A DNA stretch of 64,000 bases from Rhodothalassium salexigens DSM 2132 (GTDB lineage: Bacteria > Pseudomonadota > Alphaproteobacteria > Sphingomonadales > Rhodothalassiaceae): contig NZ_SLXO01000006.1 of NCBI RefSeq assembly GCF_004341375.1, positions 124,001-188,000 of the forward strand. The letters run 5' to 3'. A program made the position numbers and the translations under genes. Of this stretch, positions 9,119 to 15,769 are shown piece by piece (position 1 is the stretch's first letter; each line of letters starts with the position of its first letter). The notes below the pieces were generated by a model. That model did no database searches. It had not been told where the DNA came from and worked only from the letters and a program-made list of their open reading frames with translations.

Positions 9119-9742
9119 ATGTACTTTTATCCCAACGAGCGCACGGCGCTGTTCATCGACGGAGCCAACCTCTACGCGACGGCGCGGTCGCTACAGGTCG
9201 AAATCGATTACAAACGGCTGCGCCAGCATTTCGCCGACCGGTCGCAGTTGGTTCGTGCCTTCTATTACACCGCGATCATCGAAGACCAGGAATATTCGCC
9301 GCTGCGCCCGCTGATCGACTGGCTGGACTATAACGGCTTCACGTTGGTCACCAAGCCGGTCAAGGAATATACCGACGACCAGGGCCGGCGGAAGGTCAAG
9401 GGTAACATGGACATCGAGATCGCGGTGGACATGTTGAACATCGCCAGCGCGCTCGACCATATCATCCTGTTTTCGGGCGACGGCGATTTCCGCCGCCTGG
9501 TCGAGGCGGTGCAGCGCAAGGGCGTGCGGGTCACCGTGGTGTCGTCCAACTCGACCCAGCCGAGCATGATCGCCGACGACCTGCGCCGCCAGGCCGACCA
9601 GTTCATCGACCTGGAAGAACTGCGCGATAAGGTGTCGCGTCAGCGCAGCGGCCAGCAAGCGCGCCGCGCCCAGGTCGACGACAGCGACGAAGACGACGAC
9701 TACGACTATTATGACGACGACTATGAGGGCGAGACGGTCTGA
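9119..9742 (+). CDS. NYN domain protein, LabA/DUF88 family
   Basis: A 207-residue NYN-domain protein. Such domains adopt a PIN-like fold, and many are RNases. The domain covers residues 8-165: ALFIDGANLY at the start supplies the first Asp, VKGNMDIEIAVDML the second acidic group, and ILFSGDGDFRRLVEAVQRKG the third, all expected for metal-dependent nuclease sites. The last 20 residues are almost all Asp, Glu and Tyr (DDSDEDDDYDYYDDDYEGE), a strongly acidic tail that could mimic nucleic acid. There is no clear ribosome site. Target unknown; next to UDG, which could be chance. Confidence 0.85.
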   Translation: MYFYPNERTALFIDGANLYATARSLQVEIDYKRLRQHFADRSQLVRAFYYTAIIEDQEYSPLRPLIDWLDYNGFTLVTKPVKEYTDDQGRRKVKGNMDIEIAVDMLNIASALDHIILFSGDGDFRRLVEAVQRKGVRVTVVSSNSTQPSMIADDLRRQADQFIDLEELRDKVSRQRSGQQARRAQVDDSDEDDDYDYYDDDYEGETV

Positions 9743-9781
9743 GCGGCCGTCTTCGCTGATCCTTCCCGGTCGTCCGCGTCG

Positions 9782-10441
9782 ATGCCGCCACCGCCCCCGC
9801 CCCGCTCGGCCGCCGCTGCCGAAGCGCCGCTCGACTGCGCGCTGTGCCCGCGTCTGGTGGCGTTCCGCACGGCCAACCAGGCCGCGCACCCCGACTTCTT
9901 CAACGCCCCGGTGCCGAGTTTCGGGCCCGAGACGGCACGGCTGTTGGTGGTCGGCCTGGCGCCGGGGCTGAAGGGCGCCAACCGCACCGGCCGGCCGTTC
10001 ACCGGCGACTATGCCGGTGCCACGCTCTATCCCGCCCTGGTGCGCGCCGGCCTGGCCCACGGCACCTTCGACGCCCGCCCCGACGACGGCTTGGTGCTCG
10101 ACGACGCCATGGTCACCAACGCGGTGCGCTGCGTGCCGCCCGAAAACAAGCCGATCGGCCAGGAAACCAACGCCTGCCGACCGTTCCTGGCGGCACGTAT
10201 CGCCGCCCTGCCCCGGCTGCGGGTGATCCTGGCCCTGGGCCGCATCGCCCATGACAACACGCTGCGCGCCTTGGGCCAGCGGCTCAAGGACCACCCCTTC
10301 GGCCACGGGGCCGAGCATGATCTGGGCGGCTGCGTCCTGGTCGATAGCTACCACTGCTCGCGCTACAATGTGAATACCGGCCGGCTGACCGAGACGATGT
10401 TCCAGACCGTGGTCGACCGGGCCAAAGCCCTACTGGCCTGA
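9782..10441 (+). CDS. uracil-DNA glycosylase, family 5 (UDGb)
   Basis: Excises uracil, and in the family also other deaminated bases, from DNA. Motif A, GLAPGLKGANRTGRPFTGD, has the Ala of family 5 rather than Asp or Asn, and motif B, VDSYHCSRYN, is typical. Cysteines in LDCALCPR, NAVRCVPP and NACRPFL match the four ligands of the iron-sulfur cluster shared by families 4 and 5. 219 residues. It overlaps the 3' end of the facing alpha/beta hydrolase by 12 bases. No strong ribosome site is seen at the ATG; the proline run at the start suggests a slightly later start is possible. Confidence 0.9.
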   Translation: MPPPPPPRSAAAAEAPLDCALCPRLVAFRTANQAAHPDFFNAPVPSFGPETARLLVVGLAPGLKGANRTGRPFTGDYAGATLYPALVRAGLAHGTFDARPDDGLVLDDAMVTNAVRCVPPENKPIGQETNACRPFLAARIAALPRLRVILALGRIAHDNTLRALGQRLKDHPFGHGAEHDLGGCVLVDSYHCSRYNVNTGRLTETMFQTVVDRAKALLA

Positions 10442-11485
10442 GCGCGCCGCCTCGGCCTCGTCCAGCGGCGCCGGCGCGGTGCCGGGGGTGGCCCCGGCCG
10501 GCCTTGGCGCGACCCAGCCGATTTCGTCGAGGAACGCCTGCACGTCCGCCGCGCTGCGGGCCGGGATCTCGATCATCGGCAGATGGCCGACCCGCTCGTA
10601 GATCGCCAGCCGGCTGTCGGCCAGCCGCGCGTGCCACAGGTGCGCCAGCGACACCGGGATGAACTGGTCCTGCGCGCCCCACTGGATCAATGTCGGCATG
10701 GTCAGCCGATCGGCGTCCACCGCCGGCGGCAGGGCGCCGCCGAAGCGCGCCAAGGTCGCCCGGCGCGTGCCGGCCATGCGGATCATGTCATAGTAGCGCG
10801 TCACCCGCTCGGGCGTCATCACCGCGGGGTCGACCACCGCCGATTCCAGGCCGTCGCGGATCAGGAACTTGGGCGTCAGCCGGGTGATCAGGTGGCGCAC
10901 CCCGGGCAAGGTGACCAGGCGATAGATCAACGCCGGGTCGTCGCCGCCCTCCTGGCTGTCCAGATAAGCCTGGGTATAGAGCCCCGAAGCGTCCACCAGC
11001 AGAAGGCCCGCCACCCGCTCGGGGAATTGTGCGGCGAACGCCGCCGCCACCGCGCCGCCGCGCGAATTGCCGCCGATCACCGCGCGCTCGACGCCGAGGC
11101 GGTCGAGCACCGCGGCGACGAAATCGACCGCGCCGGCGCGGCTATAGTCGCCCGCCGGCGTCGCCCCGGTCAGGCCGTGGGCGGGCAGGTCCAGGGTAAT
11201 CAGCCGGATGCCGTCGAGATGGTCGGACCAGGGCTGCCAGGTAAACAGATTGGCGTTGCTGCCGTGCAGCAGCACCACCGGCGGCGCGGCTGCCGCGCCC
11301 TGCACGCGCACATGGGCCACGCCCGCCTCGCCCAGGTCCAGAAACCGCGACCCCGGCGCCGCATACCGCGCGACCGCCGCCTCGCGGCTCAGGCTCGGCG
11401 TGTAGAGAACCGCCGTCGCCACCGCCAGCAGCACCAACGCCGCCAGCAGTCCATAGCCGATGATGCGCGCCACCGCCTTGATCAC
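10430..11485 (-). CDS. alpha/beta hydrolase, membrane-anchored
   Basis: A 351-residue alpha/beta-fold hydrolase. Residues 6-30 form a hydrophobic anchor or uncleaved signal (IIGYGLLAALVLLAVATAVL). The oxyanion loop is VVLLHGSNANLF, the nucleophile elbow GGNSRGG, and the late catalytic His lies in ERVGHLPMIE. GTG at 11485 follows AAGGAGG by six bases, so it is preferred over a TTG ten codons upstream. The substrate cannot be read from sequence. Convergent overlap with UDGb at its 3' end. Confidence 0.88.
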   Translation of the reverse strand: MIKAVARIIGYGLLAALVLLAVATAVLYTPSLSREAAVARYAAPGSRFLDLGEAGVAHVRVQGAAAAPPVVLLHGSNANLFTWQPWSDHLDGIRLITLDLPAHGLTGATPAGDYSRAGAVDFVAAVLDRLGVERAVIGGNSRGGAVAAAFAAQFPERVAGLLLVDASGLYTQAYLDSQEGGDDPALIYRLVTLPGVRHLITRLTPKFLIRDGLESAVVDPAVMTPERVTRYYDMIRMAGTRRATLARFGGALPPAVDADRLTMPTLIQWGAQDQFIPVSLAHLWHARLADSRLAIYERVGHLPMIEIPARSAADVQAFLDEIGWVAPRPAGATPGTAPAPLDEAEAARSGQ

Positions 11486-11652
11486 GCCCGCCCTCCTTAG
11501 TCTTAGTCGCAACAAATCGTCTCGCGGGGACTATGCGACCGGCCCCGGCTTGGGGCAAGGTCGGGGCGAGCGTCCGGCCCGCTGCCGATCGCCGCGCCCC
11601 AGCGGCGCGACCGGCACCCCAAGGGCCAGGCCCGCGACCGGGAGGCCAAGGC

Positions 11653-12738
11653 ATGAGCGACAAACCCGACACTCGCAAGGGGCAACCGCCCACCGCGCCC
11701 ACTACGCCCAAGGGCACCGAAACCGGAACGCCCGAACCAGGAAGCCCCGACGCGGCAAAGCCCGACACTGAACAGCCCCAGGCCAGCACACCCGAGACCG
11801 GCACACCCCCGGCCAGCATACCCCAGGCCAACACGCCCCAAACCGGCCCACCGGAGACCGGCACACCCGAGACCGGCCGGTCTGCGCACCCGTCATCAAG
11901 GGCCGGCGCGACGGGCGCCCATCGGGCCAGCCTGTTCTTCTGTCACGGCATGTGGTCGACCGGCGCGTGTTTCGACATGCTCGCCGGCGATCTGCGCGCG
12001 CTCGGCTATCGCTGCCACGCGCCGACCCTGCCGGGCCATGACGTCGACCCCGCCTGCCCGCCGCCCGAGGGGCTCGGGCGACTGTCGATGACCGATTATG
12101 TGGACGCGCTGGAGGCCGAGATGCGCGCCTTCGACCCCCGGGCGATCATCGTCGGCCACTCCATGGGCGGGCTGTTGGCGCAGTTGCTGGCGGCGCGCGG
12201 CCTGGGCCGGGGCTTGATCCTGCTGGCGCCGGCGCCGATGGCCGGTGCCAACACCACCCACCCTTCGCCAAGCGCCATCTTCCTGCCCCATCTGGCGCGC
12301 TGGGGCTTCTGGCGCCGGCCGCACAAGCCCGGTTGGGGCCGGGTGCGCTGGGGCGTGTTCAACGGCGTGCCGGAGGACGAGGCGCGCGCCTGGTACAATG
12401 CCTATGTGTGGGAATCGGGCCGCGCGCTCGCCGAACTGGCGTTCTGGTGGGCCGACCCCGGCCGCGCCACCCGGGTCGACACCGCCCGCGTGACCGGGCC
12501 GGTGCACATCTTCGCCGGCCGCCGCGACCGGATCACGCCGCTGGGCTTCGCGCGCCACACCGCGCGCGCCTATGGCGACCGGGCGACCCTGACCGTGCTG
12601 CCCGACGCCGGGCACTGGCTGATCGGCGAACCCTGGCGGCGCGACACCGCCGACCGCATCGCCGCCTTGCTGCCGGCGTTGATCCAGGCCACCGCCGACG
12701 CCGACGCCACCCCCGACCCATCGGGAGCCGGCCGATGA
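11653..12738 (+). CDS. alpha/beta hydrolase with repeat-rich N-terminus
   Basis: A 361-residue alpha/beta hydrolase. ATG follows GGGAGG by eight bases. Residues 1-90 are Pro/Thr/Glu/Gly-rich and contain nine pentapeptide units at 31-75 (separate entry); the enzyme starts near residue 93 with SLFFCHGMWS. The nucleophile elbow is GHSMGGLLAQ, and the late His is in DAGHWLIGEP, with an acid in GRRDRITPLG. No signal peptide, so cytoplasmic. Its TGA overlaps the nitrilase ATG (ATGA), so the two enzymes are made together, perhaps acting in the same catabolic path. Confidence 0.88.
   Translation: MSDKPDTRKGQPPTAPTTPKGTETGTPEPGSPDAAKPDTEQPQASTPETGTPPASIPQANTPQTGPPETGTPETGRSAHPSSRAGATGAHRASLFFCHGMWSTGACFDMLAGDLRALGYRCHAPTLPGHDVDPACPPPEGLGRLSMTDYVDALEAEMRAFDPRAIIVGHSMGGLLAQLLAARGLGRGLILLAPAPMAGANTTHPSPSAIFLPHLARWGFWRRPHKPGWGRVRWGVFNGVPEDEARAWYNAYVWESGRALAELAFWWADPGRATRVDTARVTGPVHIFAGRRDRITPLGFARHTARAYGDRATLTVLPDAGHWLIGEPWRRDTADRIAALLPALIQATADADATPDPSGAGR
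11743..11877 (+). repeat. 15-bp minisatellite coding nine xPxxx units
   Basis: 135 bases that encode nine consecutive five-residue units of the form x-Pro-x-x-x (for example TPETG, TPPAS, IPQAN), in frame within the N-terminal part of the alpha/beta hydrolase at 11653. The period is 15 bases and the units are imperfect. Confidence 0.75.
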
Positions 12739-13730
12739 GCCGGCCGGTGCGCGCGGCGGTGATCCAGATGGGCTCGACCGGCTTCGACGTGGACGCCACG
12801 CTCGGGCGCATCTCAAGCCGCGTCGCCGAGGCGGCGGCCCAGGGCGCCGAGATCGCCGTGCTGCCCGAAGCGCTGCTCGGCGGCTATCCCAAGGGGCTCG
12901 ACTTCGGCGCCCGGGTCGGGCTGCGGCTCGACCGTGGCCGCGACGCCTTTCAGCGCTACCATGCCGCCGCCGTCGACCTGCCGGGTCCGGCGCTGGGGCG
13001 GTTGAGCCGCATCGCCGCCGACAATCGGGTCTATCTGGTGGTCGGGGTGGTCGAACGCGACGGCGGCACGCTCTACTGCACCCAGGTCCATCTGGACCGA
13101 CGCGGGCGGTTTCTGGGCAAACACCGCAAGACCATGCCGACCGCCAGCGAACGGCTGATCTGGGGCTTCGGCGACGGCTCGACCCTGCCGGTGTTCGATA
13201 CCGAACATGGCCGGGTCGGCGGCGCGATCTGCTGGGAAAACTATATGCCGCTGCTGCGCATGGCGCTTTATGGCGACCAGGTGCAGCTGTACTGCGCGTC
13301 GACCGTCGACGACCGCCCGACATGGCAGCACGCCATGCACCATATCGCCTATGAAGGCCGCTGCTTTGTGCTGTCGGCGGCCCAGGTGATGCGCCGGCGC
13401 GACTATCCAGACGATTATGACGCGCTCGGCGACAATGATCCCGACGCGCTGCTGATCCACGGCGGCAGCGTCATCGTCTCGCCGTTCGGGGAGACGCTGG
13501 CCGGGCCGCTCTACGACGCTGAGGGCGTGCTGGTCGCCGAGTTGGACCTGGACCAGATCGCGCGCGGCAAGTACGACCTGGACGTGGTCGGCCACTATGC
13601 CCGCCCGGACCTGTTTCAACTGCACGTCAACACCCGCCCGCAACGCCCGGTAGCGCGCACCAATGGCGGCCCGCCGCCCGCCCTGTCCGAAGGCGACGGC
13701 CCTGAGTATCCCACCCCCCATGACGAGTGA
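12735..13730 (+). CDS. nitrilase
   Basis: Hydrolyses nitriles to carboxylic acid and ammonia. The Glu-Lys-Cys catalytic triad is visible: VLPEALLGGYPKG, LGKHRKTMPTASE, and GGAICWENYMPLLRMALY. TWQHAMHHIAYEGRCFVLSA is the conserved region of true nitrilases (branch 1) rather than amidases. 331 residues. The ATG overlaps the preceding hydrolase stop and has GGGAG seven bases upstream. With cyanase only 1.4 kb downstream, a role in nitrile or cyanide nitrogen use is an inference; cyanide dihydratase cannot be told apart by eye. Confidence 0.92.
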   Translation: MSRPVRAAVIQMGSTGFDVDATLGRISSRVAEAAAQGAEIAVLPEALLGGYPKGLDFGARVGLRLDRGRDAFQRYHAAAVDLPGPALGRLSRIAADNRVYLVVGVVERDGGTLYCTQVHLDRRGRFLGKHRKTMPTASERLIWGFGDGSTLPVFDTEHGRVGGAICWENYMPLLRMALYGDQVQLYCASTVDDRPTWQHAMHHIAYEGRCFVLSAAQVMRRRDYPDDYDALGDNDPDALLIHGGSVIVSPFGETLAGPLYDAEGVLVAELDLDQIARGKYDLDVVGHYARPDLFQLHVNTRPQRPVARTNGGPPPALSEGDGPEYPTPHDE

Positions 13731-14505
13731 CCGCCCCAACCGCCCCGCCCCCGACGCCGGCTCGCCGCCGGCTGCGCCCGGGTCGACGCCGTCTGGTGGG
13801 GCAAGCAGCCTGCGCGTGCCCGACGGCGGCCCGCCGCCCGGCCCGTGCCCGCCCACCGGAAGCCGCGCCGGCGCCGAGGCGCTGGCGGTGATCCTGACCG
13901 TTACCGTGCCGCCGTTCATCGCCCCGGCGCTGGGGCTGTTCTCGGCCGTGTTCGGGGTCGCGGCGGCGACGCTGTTCCTGGCCCGTTCGGGGCAGAGTTG
14001 GGCGTCGCTGGGCCTCGCCCGGCCGGCGCGGCCGTGGGCCACCCTCGGCCAATCCACGGTGCTTTATGGCGCCGTGCTGGTGCTGGTCACCGGTGTGCTG
14101 CAACCCGCCCTCACGGCCCTCGGCCTCGGCGCCCCCGACGTCAGCGCGTTCAGCGGCGTCGAGGGCGACACCGCAAGCTGGCTCGCGCTGCTGGCCTTTT
14201 CCTGGGTCATGGCGGCGTTCGGCGAAGAGATGATCGCGCGCGGCTTCCTGCTCGACCGGCTGGCGCGGCTGATCCCCTCGGCGCGCGGCGGGCTGGTGCT
14301 CGCCCTGGTGCTGCAAGCCGCCCTGTTCGGCGCCGCACACGCCTATCAAGGCCCGGCAGGGGTGATCCTGACCGGTTTTCTGGGCCTGGTCTTCGCCATC
14401 GGCTATCTGCTTGCCGGGCGCAATCTGCTGGTGCCGATCCTGGCCCACGGGGTCACTAATACGGTGTCGCTGACCGCACTCTATGTGGGGCTCGGGCCGG
14501 CCTGA
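13720..14505 (+). CDS. CPBP family intramembrane glutamic endopeptidase
   Basis: A 261-residue multi-span membrane protein of the CPBP (Abi/CAAX-protease) family. After a Pro/Gly-rich cytoplasmic leader of about 45 residues come at least five hydrophobic segments. The conserved motifs are all present: FGEEMIARGFLLDRL (EExxxR), LFGAAHAYQG, and LAHGVTNT with its His and Asn. The start at 13720 overlaps the nitrilase by 11 bases, suggesting coupling. Members process prenylated proteins or act in bacteriocin immunity, but the target here is unknown. Confidence 0.88.
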   Translation: MTSDRPNRPAPDAGSPPAAPGSTPSGGASSLRVPDGGPPPGPCPPTGSRAGAEALAVILTVTVPPFIAPALGLFSAVFGVAAATLFLARSGQSWASLGLARPARPWATLGQSTVLYGAVLVLVTGVLQPALTALGLGAPDVSAFSGVEGDTASWLALLAFSWVMAAFGEEMIARGFLLDRLARLIPSARGGLVLALVLQAALFGAAHAYQGPAGVILTGFLGLVFAIGYLLAGRNLLVPILAHGVTNTVSLTALYVGLGPA

Positions 14506-14518
14506 GCGTGCGATCCGC

Positions 14519-14547
14519 TTGGGGCGACCCGGGACTTGTGCTATAGT
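14519..14547 (+). promoter_or_regulatory. promoter producing a leaderless mRNA
   Basis: TTGGGG (14519-14524), 17-base spacer, TATAGT (14542-14547). The ATG of the next gene is only seven bases past the -10 element, exactly where transcription should start, and no ribosome site can fit, so the mRNA probably begins at the start codon. Confidence 0.55.
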
Positions 14548-14553
14548 GCGCCC

Positions 14554-15015
14554 ATGACATGGTTCGGTTTCCGTTTTCTGGTCGGCCTGTGCCTGACCCT
14601 CGCTGTCGCCCATGGGGCCGGCGGGCAGAGCATGGGCTCGCGCCCCGGCCCGGTCGAGACGCAAGAGCAAACCATGCCGGCCGCACCGGCACCCGCCGCG
14701 CCGGTTTGCCGGGCCGAGCTTGAAGGCCAGTTGTCGTGCCAGGCCAACCGGGTGTGCGAATGCGGATTTCGCCAGGCGGTGCCGGCGCGCGGCCTGCCCG
14801 ACCGCTGGGTCTGGGACTGCGGCATCACCCGGCCGCGCTGCCGCTCGGTCCCGGCCGAGATCCAGGAGTTTCGCGGCCAGCCGATCCCCCATGGCGCCTA
14901 TGGGCCGAGCGGCTATCTGCCGCCCAACGTGTTCATCACCGTCGACGAGCGGGGCCGCGAGCGCCTGGTGGTCAACGGCCAGATGCGCCCGCTGCCGGCC
15001 CAGCCGCCCCGCTAA
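14554..15015 (+). CDS. small Cys-rich exported protein
   Basis: A 153-residue protein with a signal peptide at residues 1-25 (FGFRFLVGLCLTLAVAHGAGG). The mature part has six Cys (VCRAEL, LSCQAN, VCECGF, WDCGI, RPRC), suggesting two or three disulfides in the periplasm, then a Pro/Gly/Tyr-rich stretch. I do not recognise a family. It follows the CPBP gene and precedes cyanase but has its own promoter. The mRNA appears leaderless. Confidence 0.75.
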   Translation: MTWFGFRFLVGLCLTLAVAHGAGGQSMGSRPGPVETQEQTMPAAPAPAAPVCRAELEGQLSCQANRVCECGFRQAVPARGLPDRWVWDCGITRPRCRSVPAEIQEFRGQPIPHGAYGPSGYLPPNVFITVDERGRERLVVNGQMRPLPAQPPR

Positions 15016-15113
15016 GGCCGCCCGCGCGGGTCGCGCCCTTGCCCCGCCCCGGATCCCGCCACCCCCTGGCTTCCCGGCACGCCGGCCGGCACACCGCGCC
15101 GGCGGCGGCTTTC

Positions 15114-15141
15114 TTGAATGCCTCCAGTGACAGGCTATGCT
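15114..15141 (+). promoter_or_regulatory. putative cynS promoter
   Basis: TTGAAT (15114-15119), 16-base spacer, TATGCT (15136-15141), placed about 35 bases before the cynS ATG; a GGGAG ribosome site follows at 15163-15168. Confidence 0.4.
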
Positions 15142-15175
15142 CACCCTCGGATCTGATTGCGACGGGAGCCAGAGC

Positions 15176-15616
15176 ATGGATCGAGACCAACTGACCCACC
15201 ACATCCAGGACGCCATGGCCGCCAAGGGGCTGAGCTATGCCTGGGTGGCCGAGGCCGCCGGCCTGTCGCCGGTATTCACCACCGCAGCCCTGCTGGGCCA
15301 GATGGCGCTGCCCGCCGACGCCGCCGCGCGGGTCGCCGACCTGCTGGACCTGCCCGAGGCGGCGACGGGGCTGGCGCGCATCCCGTCGCGCGGGTCGCTG
15401 GGCATGGCCGTGCCCACCGACCCGCTGATGTATCGCTTCTACGAAATCGTCCAGGTCTACGGCACCACCTTGAAAGCGCTGATCGAAGAGGAATTCGGCG
15501 ACGGCATCATGTCGGCCATCGACTTCGACATGGCGATCTCGCGCCAGCCCGACCCCAAGGGCGACCGGGTCAAGGTGGAGATGACCGGCAAATTCCTGCC
15601 CTACAAGAAAAGCTGA
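15176..15616 (+). CDS. cynS: cyanase (cyanate hydratase)
   Basis: Converts cyanate plus bicarbonate to ammonia and carbon dioxide in the cytoplasm, as a decamer. The 146-residue length is typical. An N-terminal helical domain is followed by the catalytic domain: MYRFYEIVQVYGTTLKALIEEEFGD, holding the conserved Arg and Glu, and GIMSAIDF with the conserved Ser. No cynR regulator or cynT carbonic anhydrase lies nearby. Together with the nitrilase upstream it could channel nitrogen from nitriles or cyanide oxidation products. Confidence 0.95.
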   Translation: MDRDQLTHHIQDAMAAKGLSYAWVAEAAGLSPVFTTAALLGQMALPADAAARVADLLDLPEAATGLARIPSRGSLGMAVPTDPLMYRFYEIVQVYGTTLKALIEEEFGDGIMSAIDFDMAISRQPDPKGDRVKVEMTGKFLPYKKS

Positions 15617-15692
15617 ACCCCGCGCCGCCCCACCCCACAGGCGCGGGCGGGGGCGCGGTCGCAAGGGACGAGGCGGCAGCGGCGAAGGCGGT

Positions 15693-15747
15693 GGCCAGTG
15701 ACGGGCCAGTGACGGGCCAGGCGCCGGCCAGACGCGGGCCAGTGGCG
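15693..15747. repeat. five tandem 11-bp repeats
   Basis: Five head-to-tail units of 11 bases, all beginning GGCCAG (first two identical, GGCCAGTGACG, the rest varying in the last five bases), fill most of the gap between the convergent cynS and S9 peptidase genes. The longer gap around it (15617-15769) holds no gene. Confidence 0.8.
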
Positions 15748-15769
15748 TGACCGGCCCGCGACATGGTCG

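Noticed and set aside
11743-15747. CRISPR array
   Set aside because: The tandem repeats here have 11- or 15-base periods without spacers, and no cas genes are present.
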